The notes under the pieces are model-generated. The model saw only the letters and a list, made by a program, of their open reading frames with translations. It made no database searches and had not been told where the DNA came from. Made by a program: the position numbers and the translations under genes. A stretch of 33,452 bases of DNA from CAWKGC01 sp963849005 (lineage in GTDB: Bacteria > Pseudomonadota > Gammaproteobacteria > Burkholderiales > Usitatibacteraceae). Below, piece by piece: positions 1-8,462 of this stretch (positions within the stretch are counted from its first letter, which is position 1; the number at the start of each line of letters is the position of its first letter). Where the stretch lies: assembly GCA_963849005.1 (NCBI GenBank), contig CAWKGC010000017.1:1-33452 (forward strand). Direction: 5' to 3'.

Positions 1-1628
1 GTGGTGTTGGGCGTGATCGCCTGCGGGTCCATGCCGGATCTCGATCAGCGCGGGCTTGCCGGCCTGCAATTGCGCGCTCCAACGCCGGCGCAAACTGCGC
101 GGTGTCCTCGACGAGTTCGCCGTGCGCGCCGAACGCCCCGGCATAAGCGGCGAAATCCGGGTTCGACGAGGCGGTGCCGATACCCGGCCGGGAAATCGCT
201 TCTCCTGCTGCATGCGGATCGTGCCGTACATGCCGTTGTCGACGACGATGAAGATGACTTGGCGCCGTACTGGACCGCGGTGGCGAGCTCCTGCCCGTTC
301 ATGAGGAAGCAGCCGTCGCCGGCGAAGCAACACCACCGCGTCGGGATACAGCGTCTTCGCCCCGATGGCCGCGGGCACGCCGTAGCCCATCCCGCCCAAA
401 GTCGGGCAAGCTGGGGTGCGGCAACCGGTGGCGATGGAAGCGGTGCACCCAGGCGGCGTAATTGCCCGCGCCGTTGGTGAAGATCGCGTCGGTCGTCAAA
501 GTGCTCTCGCGAGTGCTGCATCACGTCCCACATCTGAACGCGCCCGGGGGTCTCGCGGCGTGCGGTCCACGCTTCGTAGTCGGCGCGCGCCGATTCCGTC
601 CACGCCTCCAGGCGCGGCTGGACCGCGGCATCGCCGCGAGCGCCGCCGCATCGGGGCCATGCCGCATTCACCATCAGTTCGCCGCGATGCACGCGGCCGA
701 GCTCCTCCGCGCCCGGATGGACGTGCACCAGCTTCTTTTCGGCACGGGGGATTCGACCAGCGTGTAGCCGCCGGTGGTCATCTCGCCCAGCCGCGCGCCG
801 ATCACGAGCAGCAGGTCGGCGTCCTTCACGCGTGCGCCAGTTTCGGGTTGACGCCGATGCCGATGTCGCCGGCGTAGTTGGGATGGGCGTTGTCGAAATG
901 GTCCTGGTAGCGGAATGCGCAGCCCACGGGGAGCGCATTTGCCTCGGCGAAGCGGCGCAAATCGTCGTACGCGCTTTCGTCCCAGCAAGAGCCACCGACG
1001 ACCAGCAGCGGACGCTCGGCTTTCTCGAGCAGGGCGCGGAGGCGCGCGACATCCTCCTTGGATGGATTCGCCTGCACTGCCTGGTAGCGCGGTACGTCGG
1101 CGAGTCGGCGGTCGCGGTGAGCATGTCCTCGGGCAACGCCAGCACCACCGGCCCCGGCCGACGGAGTCGCCGTGTGGAAGGCGCTGCGAAATGAATTCGG
1201 AACGCGCTCGGCACGATCGATCTGCGCGACCCACTTGGCGAGCGGGCCAAACATGCGACGTAGTCGACTTCCTGAAAGGCCTCGCGCCCGGCAAAGTCGC
1301 CGCCCACCTGGCCGATAAAAAGGATCATCGGCGTGGAATCCTGGAACGCCGTGTGCACGCCGATCGACGCGTGGGTCGCGCCCGGCCCACGCGTGACAAA
1401 CAAATGCCCGGTGTCCCGGTGAGTTTCCCGCGGCCTCCGCCATGTTGGCCGCACCCGCTCGTGGCGGCAGATGATAAAACGGATCGCGTCCCGCCGCTCG
1501 TGGAAACCGTCGAGCACCGGCAAGTAACTCTCGCCCGGCACGCCGAACGCGAGGTCCACGCCGTGGCCGATCAGCGCATCGACAACGAGCTGGCCGCCGC
1601 TTCGGGGCGCCATCGGCCGAGCGCTCAC
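1..1628 (-). pseudogene. ThDP-dependent enzyme, acetolactate synthase-like (frameshifted, C-terminus beyond window)
   Basis: Resembles the large subunit of acetolactate synthase and related thiamine-diphosphate enzymes that decarboxylate 2-oxo acids; the substrate cannot be told. Seen: an N-terminal PYR-type domain with LAFGVPGESYLPVLDG and the catalytic-Glu region ICRHE; a central domain with RPGPVVLALPEDM; and a C-terminal ThDP site with GDGCFLMNGQELATAVQYGA followed, in another frame, by DNGMYGT. The protein can only be followed by changing frame at least twelve times. Several breaks were checked and lie in short runs, for example AAG-TC where AAGGTC is expected near 262, and an extra G near 33. 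Start GTG at 1628 overlaps the upstream stop codon (GTGA); ATG at 1613 is an alternative. Last gene of the marC-greB-traB operon. It is either a real pseudogene or, more likely, a gene damaged by sequencing indels. Confidence 0.75.
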
Positions 1629-2656
1629 AGTTGCCGCACGGCGAAGCCCCTGGCCTTCAGCATCTCCAGCAGGCCCCGCGGCCCGGCGAGGTGAAGGCCG
1701 CCCACGGCCACGAAGTACGGCTCGCGGGCATTCAGGTACTCCTCGATCTTCTTCACCATCGCCTCGTGGCGATCCCAGACCAGTTTTTCCTCGAAGGCGA
1801 TCAGCATCGGAGACCCTTCGGAGTAGCGGTTCGCCGCCTCGAGGAGGCCTTCGGGATTGCCCTCTTGCCAATACTTCACCATGGCCTCGATCTGCGCACC
1901 GCTCTTGCCGCTTTCCAGCGCCTCAAGCGTGGCCTCGAACAGCGCCTTGAACTCGGGGTCGGTGAAGGAATTGAGCACGCGCGTCTGCTCGGCCACCCCT
2001 TCGATCTCGACGATGCGCTTCTTCGCCACCTTGGCGCGCTCGATCAGGTAGGAATCGACGCCGAACTGCGGCTGGTAGCCGAGCGCATTCCATTCGGAAA
2101 ACACCACGAGGGACACCGCCATGAAGGGCTTCAACTTCACTATCTCGGCTTCGGGCAGGCCGTAGCGGGCAAGCTGCTTGCGAAACCGCTCCCAGCTTTC
2201 GCGGCTGATGTTCTTGTCGAGGCGGTCCGGCGGCGTATAGGTCATGCCGACCATGGAATCGGCCATCGCCTTCGCGTCGGTGATGTCGGCCTCGACCACC
2301 AGCACCTTCGACTGCGTGAACGCGCGCTCGACGGCCTCGGGCAAGGGATAGAACGAGTCCTTCCCGGCGTGGATGGTGCCGAACAGGTACACGCGGTTGG
2401 TGAGCCCGGTCACCTCCCAGAGGTAGCTCTTGGGCGGCACCCGGGGCCGCGGCGGCGGTTCGGGCTCGGCCTCGGCAGGGGCAGTCGCCGGGGCGGCCTT
2501 TGCCGCCGCGGACGGCTTGTCCGTTGCGGTCTTGGCGGCGGGCGACGCCGACGCGGCAGGCTTGGCAGAAGGCGCGGCAGGCTTGTCTTGCGCCAGCACC
2601 GCCACGGACAGCGCCAGCCCGGCGAGCAGGCAAAGCAAACTCTTCACATGGGACAT
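1625..2656 (-). CDS. TraB/GumN family protein, secreted
   Basis: 343 residues. Residues 1-22 are a signal peptide ending VAVLA-Q. An Ala/Pro/Lys-rich linker runs to about residue 75, and the rest is a TraB/GumN (PF01963) domain. The family's two sequence hallmarks are present: LFGTIHAG at about 91-98 and GGLHLAG at about 319-325. The family is related to haem-binding and Tiki-type protease folds, but its bacterial role is poorly defined; a periplasmic or outer-membrane-associated hydrolase-like function is inference. Start ATG 2656 follows GGAGAAACG, a good ribosome site. It lies 23 bases after greB, and its stop overlaps the start of the ThDP enzyme, so the genes are probably co-transcribed. 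The open frame continues upstream through greB, but nothing supports an earlier start. Confidence 0.9.
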   Translation of the reverse strand: MSHVKSLLCLLAGLALSVAVLAQDKPAAPSAKPAASASPAAKTATDKPSAAAKAAPATAPAEAEPEPPPRPRVPPKSYLWEVTGLTNRVYLFGTIHAGKDSFYPLPEAVERAFTQSKVLVVEADITDAKAMADSMVGMTYTPPDRLDKNISRESWERFRKQLARYGLPEAEIVKLKPFMAVSLVVFSEWNALGYQPQFGVDSYLIERAKVAKKRIVEIEGVAEQTRVLNSFTDPEFKALFEATLEALESGKSGAQIEAMVKYWQEGNPEGLLEAANRYSEGSPMLIAFEEKLVWDRHEAMVKKIEEYLNAREPYFVAVGGLHLAGPRGLLEMLKARGFAVRQL

Positions 2657-2679
2657 CGTTTCTCCGATCGAACGAAATT

Positions 2680-3297
2680 CTACTTGGAATTGGGCGCCAC
2701 GCCGCTCTTCACCGCGACAAACGGCTCCATGGGGATGGCTTCGTAACGCACCTCGAGGATCTCGATCTCCTCGTTGCCGTCGGGCTTGTGCAGCACCACC
2801 GCGTCGCCTTCGCGCGCCTTGATGAGCGCGCGGGCGATGGGCGAGATCCAGCTCACATAGTTGCGCGTGAGGTCGGTCTCGTCGATGCCGACGATATGCA
2901 CCGTCGTCTTCCCGCCATCGCCACCGGCATAGGTGACGGTGGCGCCGAAGAACACCTGGTCGGTCGCCTCGCGCGTCGCCGGATCGACCACCTCGGCATT
3001 TTCCAGCCGCCTGGTGAGGTAGCGGATGCGCCGGTCGATCTCGCGCAGGCGCTTCTTGCCATACAGGTAGTCGCCGTTCTCGGAGCGGTCGCCGTTCTTC
3101 GCGGCCCACGACACGACCGAGGTCATTTCGGGGCGCTCGTGCTTCACGAGGTGGGTGAGCTCGTCGCGCATGCTTTTCCAGCCGATCGGCGTCATGTAGT
3201 TCTTGGCGCCCGCGGGCAGGGGGGACTCCTCGGCCGACTCGAGGTCGAGTTCGTCGGTGTCGCTGTCTTCGCCTTCCTTGGTGAATGCCTTGCTCAT
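2680..3297 (-). CDS. greB: Transcription elongation factor GreB
   Basis: 205 residues. GreA/GreB proteins enter the secondary channel of RNA polymerase and stimulate cleavage of backtracked RNA. The N-terminal coiled coil carries the tip motif NGDRSENGDYLYGKKR at about 68-83, containing the acidic Asp and Glu that coordinate the catalytic metal. The C-terminal FKBP-like domain follows (about 115-190, including ISPIARALI). The YLYGKKRLREID wording fits GreB better than GreA. A roughly 30-residue acidic N-terminal extension precedes the usual start of the fold. The ATG lies one base after the marC stop codon, so translation is probably coupled. No separate promoter is evident. Confidence 0.93.
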   Translation of the reverse strand: MSKAFTKEGEDSDTDELDLESAEESPLPAGAKNYMTPIGWKSMRDELTHLVKHERPEMTSVVSWAAKNGDRSENGDYLYGKKRLREIDRRIRYLTRRLENAEVVDPATREATDQVFFGATVTYAGGDGGKTTVHIVGIDETDLTRNYVSWISPIARALIKAREGDAVVLHKPDGNEEIEILEVRYEAIPMEPFVAVKSGVAPNSK

Positions 3298-3298
3298 C

Positions 3299-3895
3299 TC
3301 AGAGGCTCCGGACGAACTTCTTGATGCCTTCGAGCAGCATCTCGATCGAAATGGTCGTGAGGATGAGGCCCATCAGGCGCTCGATCGCCTTGACCACCTT
3401 GTCGCCCATCCAGCCCTTGATGCGCTCGGCCAGCACCAGCAGGACCGTGGTGAAGGCCATGACGACTGTGATCGCGCCGGCCCACATGCCGATCCGCGAA
3501 GGATCTCGCGTGGCCATCAGCATCACGGTGGCCAGCGCCGACGGGCCCGCGATCAGGGGTATGGCCAGCGGCACGATGAAAGGTTCCCCGGCCGCCTCGA
3601 CGCTGAAAGCACCCTCGGCGCGGCCGAACACCATGTTCAGCGCGATCAGGAAAAGGATCACGCCGCCCGCGATCGAGAGGGAGGCTTCCGACAGGTGCAT
3701 CAACTGCAGCAGCCCCTGCCCACCGAACATGAAGGCGAGCAGCAGGCCATAGGCGATGAAGCACTCGCGCGCGATCACCCAGGCGCGTCGCTGCGGCGCG
3801 CATCCCGCGACCATGCCCGGCACGATCGGCACGTTGCCGAAGGGGTCGACCACCAGCAGGAGCAGCACCACGGCGGAGAGGAACTCGTTGTTCAC
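3299..3895 (-). CDS. MarC family integral membrane protein
   Basis: 198 residues, the usual size for MarC (PF01914), a family of inner-membrane proteins with six predicted membrane helices and no firmly established substrate. Seen: hydrophobic segments at about 5-25, 42-62, 70-90, 108-128, 138-158 and 175-195, and the family-like stretches LLVVDPFGNVPIV near the N-terminus and IPLIAGPSALATVM in the middle. Start is GTG at 3895. A TAAAAT hexamer on the same strand (3907-3902) would put transcription start at or very near the GTG, so the mRNA may have little or no leader. First gene of the marC-greB-TraB-ThDP enzyme operon, divergent from the gene at 3955. Confidence 0.88.
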   Translation of the reverse strand: MNNEFLSAVVLLLLVVDPFGNVPIVPGMVAGCAPQRRAWVIARECFIAYGLLLAFMFGGQGLLQLMHLSEASLSIAGGVILFLIALNMVFGRAEGAFSVEAAGEPFIVPLAIPLIAGPSALATVMLMATRDPSRIGMWAGAITVVMAFTTVLLVLAERIKGWMGDKVVKAIERLMGLILTTISIEMLLEGIKKFVRSL

Positions 3896-3954
3896 CCCAA
3901 CATTTTACCCTTGACCGACTGCGGACACGGTCTGCTTGGCATAATCGCGTTGCC

Positions 3955-4683
3955 ATGGAAACCCTGATCGTCATCGCCGTCGTCGGCGCCTTCGTCGCCT
4001 TCTTCGCCTTCCTCATCCGCCATCATCGCGCCTGGCAGGAGAAGCAGAAGCGCAACGTCACCCGCGCGGCCGATCGTGCGCGCTCGTTGGGCTGGCGCTT
4101 CGAATCGCAGGAGTCCGGCGACATCCGCTGGCGCATGCACGGCCATTCACCCGGCGGGAAGCCCTGGACCTTGCACTACGATCTCGACGCCGGCTCGTCG
4201 TCCTCCAACCCGAGGCTGGTATTCACGGCGACCGGGCTGCCCGCGCGCGGGGCGGAACTGTGCACGGTGCACCCCAAGCTGGGCGTGGCCTTGCTGAGCG
4301 GCGCCGGGCGCGCGACGATCAAGTTCGCCGGCGCGCTCGTTGCCAGCTTCAACAAGAAGCACGCCGACAACTTCACCGCGTTCTATCACGACGCCGTGCA
4401 AGTCGAGCCGCGCGATCCGCGCCTGCGCAAGGTGGTGCTCTTCCTCTGCCGCGACCGGACGCTGTGCGAGCGCGTCTTCGACCGTGAGGTGGAGAGGCTG
4501 CTGCTCGACTGGCCGAAGGGCTCGACGCCGGGGATCTCGTTCGCCGGCCACGTGGAACTCACCTACGGCAGCGAGGGACTGGTGATCAAGGTGGCCGAGC
4601 GCGACGGCGCCTTGCCCGTGGCCGAGCACCTTGCCAGGCTGGGTGGCGCGATCGTCGATCGGCTGGCCAACCGTTTCCAGTAA
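3955..4683 (+). CDS. Conserved-looking protein of unknown function with one N-terminal membrane helix
   Basis: 242 residues, family not recognised. Residues 1-20 (METLIVIAVVGAFVAFFAFL) form a single hydrophobic helix followed by a basic stretch (RHHRAWQEKQKR), predicting an N-in membrane anchor with the rest soluble. The soluble part has alternating hydrophobic residues typical of a beta-rich domain (RWRMHGHS, PWTLHYDLDAGSSSSNPRLVFTATG), then a helical C-terminus. No enzyme motif is visible. Codon use matches its neighbours. A CATAAT hexamer at 3940-3945 sits just before the ATG, but a TTGACC at 3911 is 23 bases away, too far for an ordinary sigma-70 pair. The gene ends directly against the repeat array at 4686. 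Confidence 0.75.
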   Translation: METLIVIAVVGAFVAFFAFLIRHHRAWQEKQKRNVTRAADRARSLGWRFESQESGDIRWRMHGHSPGGKPWTLHYDLDAGSSSSNPRLVFTATGLPARGAELCTVHPKLGVALLSGAGRATIKFAGALVASFNKKHADNFTAFYHDAVQVEPRDPRLRKVVLFLCRDRTLCERVFDREVERLLLDWPKGSTPGISFAGHVELTYGSEGLVIKVAERDGALPVAEHLARLGGAIVDRLANRFQ

Positions 4684-4685
4684 GC

Positions 4686-4855
4686 GGGGTCACAAGGAAA
4701 ACGGGGTCAGAGTACATTTCCCGGAAAACGGGGTCAGAGTACATTTCCGAAAGAACCGGGGTCAGAGCCCGAATTCGTGGACCAGCCAGAGACTGCTGGC
4801 GACAGCGCGCTTGAATCGGGATCTGACCCCAAGCGCGGAAATGTACTCTGACCCC
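4686..4855. repeat. Inverted array of the GGGGTCAGAGTACATTTCC repeat
   Basis: Forward copies of the 19-base motif lie at 4703-4721 and 4730-4748, exactly 27 bases apart. Degenerate forward copies lie at 4686 and 4758-4767. An inverted full copy is at 4837-4855, with a partial inverted copy (ATCTGACCCC) at 4821-4830. The centre contains nested complementarity: CCAGC/GCTGG, and CCCGAATTC against GAATCGGG. The whole gap between the unknown gene and the EamA gene is made of this element. The same motif recurs at 17.5, 24.8 and 33.0 kb. Such repeats resemble REP-type sequences mobilised in trans by IS200-like (RAYT) transposases, but no such gene is in the window, so that link is inference. Confidence 0.85.
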
Positions 4856-4876
4856 GTTTTCTCGCCTCGGTAGAAT
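4848..4876 (+). promoter_or_regulatory. Candidate promoter of the EamA gene, -35 inside the repeat
   Basis: CTGACC (4848-4853), part of the last inverted repeat copy, is separated by 17 bases from TAGAAT (4871-4876). The start codon ATG at 4882 lies where transcription would be expected to begin (about 4882-4884), so the message may be leaderless. No Shine-Dalgarno sequence is visible. Spacing and -10 are good; the -35 is a moderate match. This is an inference from sequence only. Confidence 0.4.
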
Positions 4877-4881
4877 GGCGC

Positions 4882-5781
4882 ATGTCTTCCCCCGCCACGA
4901 TCGCGCCCGAAGCGGACAATCGCCACGCCACTCTAGCGTTCGTGTGCCTGCTGGCCGGCGGCTGCGCGATCGCCTTTGCGCCGATTTTCGTGCGCCTCTC
5001 GGACACGGGCCCGGTCGCCAGCGCCTTCTGGCGCACGACGCTCGCCGCGCCCCTGCTCTGGTTGTGGGTCTGGCGCATGCCCGCGGAAGCGCCGGGGCGG
5101 GCCCCGGTGTCGCGCTGGGCGATGGCGGGCGCGGGACTGTTCTTCGCCGCCGACCTGGGCGTGTGGCACTGGTCGATCATGTGGACCTCGGTGGCCAACT
5201 CCACGCTGCTCGCGAACCTGGCGCCCATCTTCGTCACGCTCGCCGGGTGGCTGTTCTTCCGCACCCGCGTCACCGGTACCTTCCTCGTCGGCATGTTCAC
5301 GGCGATCGCCGGCATGTTCATCCTCGTCGGCCCCAACTTCTCGATCGGGGGCACGCGGCTCATCGGCGATGCGCTGGGCGCGCTCACCGCGGTGTTCTAC
5401 GCGGGCTACATGCTTTCCATCAAGGCGCTGCGCGACGCGGGCACCGGCACCGCGCGCATCATGGCGTGGAGCACAACGATCACCGCGATCACGCTGCTGC
5501 CGATCGCGTTCCTGTCGCCGCAGCCGATGCTGCCGGCGGGCGCCACCGGCTGGCTGGTGCTCTTCGGGCTGGCCCTCGTCTCGCAGATCCTCGGGCAGGG
5601 CCTGATCGCCTACGCCTTCGCGCACCTGTCGGCCTCGCTCTCCTCGGTGAGCCTGCTGATCCAGCCGGTGGTGGCTGCGCTGGTCGCGTTGGCGCTGTTC
5701 GGCGAAGCGATCGGGCCGGCGCAATTCATCGGCGGCGCCGTGGTGCTTGCGGGAATCTGGCTGGCCCGGAGGGGATCATGA
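4882..5781 (+). CDS. DMT superfamily transporter, EamA domain
   Basis: 299 residues with about ten hydrophobic helices arranged as two EamA repeats (about 18-145 and 160-295), the standard architecture of drug/metabolite exporters in the inner membrane. Seen: FVRLSDTGPVASAFWRTTLA in the first repeat and FAHLSASLSSVSLLIQPVVA in the second, both typical of the family. The substrate cannot be predicted; amino acids and metabolites are common for relatives. ATG 4882 was chosen because the family N-terminus starts there. It lacks a Shine-Dalgarno sequence but has a TAGAAT box six bases upstream. The stop overlaps the start of the next gene by ATGA, so the two are co-transcribed. Confidence 0.88.
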   Translation: MSSPATIAPEADNRHATLAFVCLLAGGCAIAFAPIFVRLSDTGPVASAFWRTTLAAPLLWLWVWRMPAEAPGRAPVSRWAMAGAGLFFAADLGVWHWSIMWTSVANSTLLANLAPIFVTLAGWLFFRTRVTGTFLVGMFTAIAGMFILVGPNFSIGGTRLIGDALGALTAVFYAGYMLSIKALRDAGTGTARIMAWSTTITAITLLPIAFLSPQPMLPAGATGWLVLFGLALVSQILGQGLIAYAFAHLSASLSSVSLLIQPVVAALVALALFGEAIGPAQFIGGAVVLAGIWLARRGS

Positions 5782-6236
5782 TGGCGACGACCATCCGCAG
5801 GATCGAGGCGCGCGACGAGGCGCGCTGGCGCGAACTCTGGGACGCCTACACCCGCTTCTACGAGCGCGAGCCTGTCGAGGCGATCACGCGCCACACGTGG
5901 ACGCGCATCATGGACCCTGCCTCACCCGTTCGCGCCATCGTCGCCGAGCGCGATCGAGACGGCGTCATCGGCATGGCCAACTACCTCCTTCACGAAAACA
6001 CGTCGACACTCACGCAGGTGTGCTACCTGCAGGACCTCTTCGTCGATCCGCAACTTCGCGCGGCGGGCACGGGCAAGCAATTGATCGACTGGCTGGTGGC
6101 GGAAATGAAAACGCAGGGATGGTCGCGCCTGTACTGGGCCACGAAGGAAAACAACTATCGCGCGCGCGGCCTCTACGACAAGTACACGCCGCACAGCGGG
6201 TTCCTTCGCTACGTCATCACCAACCCGGAGGCCTGA
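5778..6236 (+). CDS. GNAT family N-acetyltransferase
   Basis: 152 residues, a single GNAT domain that transfers an acetyl group from acetyl-CoA to an amine. Seen: the acetyl-CoA-binding motif A, LQDLFVDPQLRAAGTGKQLI (about residues 83-102), with the R/Q-x-x-G-x-G/A pattern as RAAGTG. It is followed by motif-B-like YWATKENNYRARGLYDKY, typical of small-molecule acetyltransferases. ATG 5778 overlaps the EamA stop (ATGA) and follows GGAGGGG, a strong ribosome site; a second ATG at 5781 is also possible. Coupling to an exporter suggests action on an exported or toxic small molecule, but this is inference. Confidence 0.87.
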   Translation: MMATTIRRIEARDEARWRELWDAYTRFYEREPVEAITRHTWTRIMDPASPVRAIVAERDRDGVIGMANYLLHENTSTLTQVCYLQDLFVDPQLRAAGTGKQLIDWLVAEMKTQGWSRLYWATKENNYRARGLYDKYTPHSGFLRYVITNPEA

Positions 6237-6241
6237 GGCGC

Positions 6242-6967
6242 ATGGAACACGAATTGAACTCCCTCGGCCAGCCGGTCGGGCTTCCGGTGCCCGATTGGAA
6301 GCCCGCGCGGCCTCCTTCGGCCGAAGCGATGCAAGGACGCTTCTGCGCGCTCGAGCGCCTGGACGGCGAAAGGCACGCAGCCGACCTCCACGCGGCCAAC
6401 GCCGCCGATGCCGGGGGAGGCATGTGGACCTACCTGGGCTACGGCCCGTTCGCCTCGCTGAAGGACTATCGCGCCTGGGTGGACGCCGCCGCGGCCAGCC
6501 GCGACCCGGTGTGGTACGCCGTCATCGACAAGGCCACCGGCAAGGCGGCCGGCGTGGCGAGCTACCTGCGCATCGACGCCGCGATCGGCACGATCGAAGT
6601 CGGCCACATCGCCTGGTCGCCGCAACTGCAGCGCACGCCGGCCGCCACCGAGGCGATGTACCTGATGATGGAGAACGCCTTCGCGCTGGGCTACCGCCGC
6701 TACGAGTGGAAGTGCAACGCGCTCAATGCGCCCTCGCGCGCGGCGGCGCAACGCCTCGGCTTCTCCTACGAAGGCGTGTTCCGGCAGGCGCGGATCGACA
6801 AGGGGCGCAACCGCGACACCGCGTGGTATGCGATCATCGACAAGGAATGGCCGGCGCTGCAGGCGGCGTTCCGGCAATGGCTCTCGCCGGCCAATTTCGA
6901 CGAGCACGCCAGGCAGCGCACCCGGCTGTCACACCATACCTCGGGCATCCTCAAGCAGCGCGGCTGA
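6242..6967 (+). CDS. GNAT family N-acetyltransferase, RimJ/RimL-like
   Basis: 241 residues. The fold matches the longer RimJ/RimL-like branch of GNAT enzymes. Seen: PVWYAVIDKATGKAAGVASY, then IEVGHIAWSPQLQRTPAATE, then YEWKCNALNAPSRAAAQRLG, which holds the N-x-x-S-x-x-x-A-x-x-L-G-F motif typical of this branch. The substrate is unknown; relatives acetylate protein N-termini, sugars or small molecules. It starts 5 bases after the previous stop codon, with GGAG about 11 bases upstream. Last gene of the plus-strand trio. It converges on the dctM gene across a 79-base gap in which no clear terminator was seen. Confidence 0.87.
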   Translation: MEHELNSLGQPVGLPVPDWKPARPPSAEAMQGRFCALERLDGERHAADLHAANAADAGGGMWTYLGYGPFASLKDYRAWVDAAAASRDPVWYAVIDKATGKAAGVASYLRIDAAIGTIEVGHIAWSPQLQRTPAATEAMYLMMENAFALGYRRYEWKCNALNAPSRAAAQRLGFSYEGVFRQARIDKGRNRDTAWYAIIDKEWPALQAAFRQWLSPANFDEHARQRTRLSHHTSGILKQRG

Positions 6968-7046
6968 GCAGATCCTCCCGATTGCCGCGAAACGCGCGCC
7001 CGGCACGCTTCGGGCGGCCTTTGGCGAGCGGCCGCGCCCCGGGGTA

Positions 7047-8420
7047 TCAGTTTCCCCCGCCGTACATCTGCAGCGGCAGCCACAGGATCAACTGCGGGAA
7101 CAGGAAGCACAATCCCACCATTGCCAACTGCAACAGCACGAAGGGAATGATGCCTACGTAGATGTCCCTGATGGTCACGCTCTTGGGCACCACGCCCTTC
7201 AGGTAGAAAAGCGAGAAGCCCACCGGCGGCGTCAGGAACGACGTCTGCAGCATCAGCGCGATCAGGATCAGGAACCAGGTCATGTCGATGCCCGCGAGCT
7301 TGACCACCGGCGCGAGCAGCGGAAGGACGATGAGCACGATCTCGAACCAGTCGAGGAAGAAGCCGGCAACGAAGACCACGCCCAGCACCACCAGCACGAG
7401 GCCGGTCGGGCCCAGGCCCAGGCCCTTGAAGAACTCGGCGATCAGCTCGTCGCCGCCGACCAGTCGCAGCACGTAGGCGAACACCGTGGCGCCGATGAAG
7501 ATGGCGAAGATGAAGCAGGTGGTCAACGTGGTATCGATGCCGACCTGGCGGATGACCGACCAGCTCAGCCTGCGATTGACCGCCGCAAGGATGATGGCGC
7601 CGAATGCCCCGAGGCCCGAGGCTTCGGTGGGCGTGGCAATGCCGAAGAAGATCGAGCCCAGTACCATCAGGATCAGCCCGAAGGTGGGAACCGTGGACAG
7701 GGCGGCGACGGCGATCTGCCTGAACGTGAGCTTCTCGGCGTCGGCATGCCGGGGCGGCACAAGGTCGGGCCGGAATACTCCCACCCCCAGCACGAACACC
7801 ATGTACAGCAGGCCCAGCCCCACGCCGGGAATGAGCGCGCCCATGAACAGGTCGCCGACCGACACCGAGACCTGGTCGGCCATCAATACCAGCATGATCG
7901 AAGGCGGGATCAGGATGCCAAGGGTGCCGGAGGCCGCCACCACGCCCGAGGCCAATGCCTTGTTGTAGTTGTTCTGCAGCATGATCGGCATCGACAGCAC
8001 CGCCAGCAGCACCACCGAGGCGCCGACGATGCCGGTGGACGCCGCGAGCAGGATGCCGATGCCGATGACCGTCAGCCCCAGGCCGCCCTTGATGCCGCCG
8101 AACACCTTGACGAAATTGCGCATCATGATGTCGGCCACGCCAGAGCGGTCGAGCATCAGCCCCATGTAGACGAACATCGGCAGCGACACCAGCACCCAGT
8201 TCGACATGATGCCGTCCAGGCGGTCGATGACGCCGGAAAACTTGGTCCAGCTGGTCATCAGGAAGATGTCGAGCCCGAACTGGCTGCCCAGCGCGATGCC
8301 CACGGCGGCGAAGAGGAGCGACAGGCCGCCCAGCAGCCACGCCACCGGGTAGCCGGAGAACAGCATCACGATGAAGGTCAGCATGAAGGCTATGGCGAAC
8401 AACTCGTAGAACGGCAGCAT
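7047..8420 (-). CDS. TRAP transporter large permease subunit, DctM type
   Basis: 457 residues with about 12 membrane helices, the ion-coupled transport subunit of a tripartite ATP-independent periplasmic (TRAP) transporter. Seen: GLTVIGIGILLAASTGIVGA and ASGTLGILIPPSIMLVLMAD, the hallmark DctM stretches, and a second half with GIATPTEASGLGAFGA and TSFLTPPVGFSLFYLKG. A long hydrophilic loop near 215-235 separates the halves. AAGGGG precedes the start at a normal distance, next to an A-run. Last gene of the dctP-dctQ-dctM operon, 42 bases after dctQ. The product contributes one half of the inner-membrane QM complex. Confidence 0.93.
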   Translation of the reverse strand: MLPFYELFAIAFMLTFIVMLFSGYPVAWLLGGLSLLFAAVGIALGSQFGLDIFLMTSWTKFSGVIDRLDGIMSNWVLVSLPMFVYMGLMLDRSGVADIMMRNFVKVFGGIKGGLGLTVIGIGILLAASTGIVGASVVLLAVLSMPIMLQNNYNKALASGVVAASGTLGILIPPSIMLVLMADQVSVSVGDLFMGALIPGVGLGLLYMVFVLGVGVFRPDLVPPRHADAEKLTFRQIAVAALSTVPTFGLILMVLGSIFFGIATPTEASGLGAFGAIILAAVNRRLSWSVIRQVGIDTTLTTCFIFAIFIGATVFAYVLRLVGGDELIAEFFKGLGLGPTGLVLVVLGVVFVAGFFLDWFEIVLIVLPLLAPVVKLAGIDMTWFLILIALMLQTSFLTPPVGFSLFYLKGVVPKSVTIRDIYVGIIPFVLLQLAMVGLCFLFPQLILWLPLQMYGGGN

Positions 8421-8462
8421 GCCGGTTTCCCCTTTTTTTTCTTTTCGCAGTCCGGTGGAGTG

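Noticed and set aside
3911..3945. TTGACC and CATAAT as a promoter for the unknown gene at 3955
   Set aside because: The 23-base spacer is too long for a normal sigma-70 promoter.
4631..4873. Possible small protein across the 4.7-kb repeat array
   Set aside because: The translation is only the repeat read through (NGVRVHFPENGVRVHF), with no ribosome site or family match.
6968..7046. Bidirectional terminator between the GNAT gene and dctM
   Set aside because: GC-rich short complementarity only, with no T-run on either strand.
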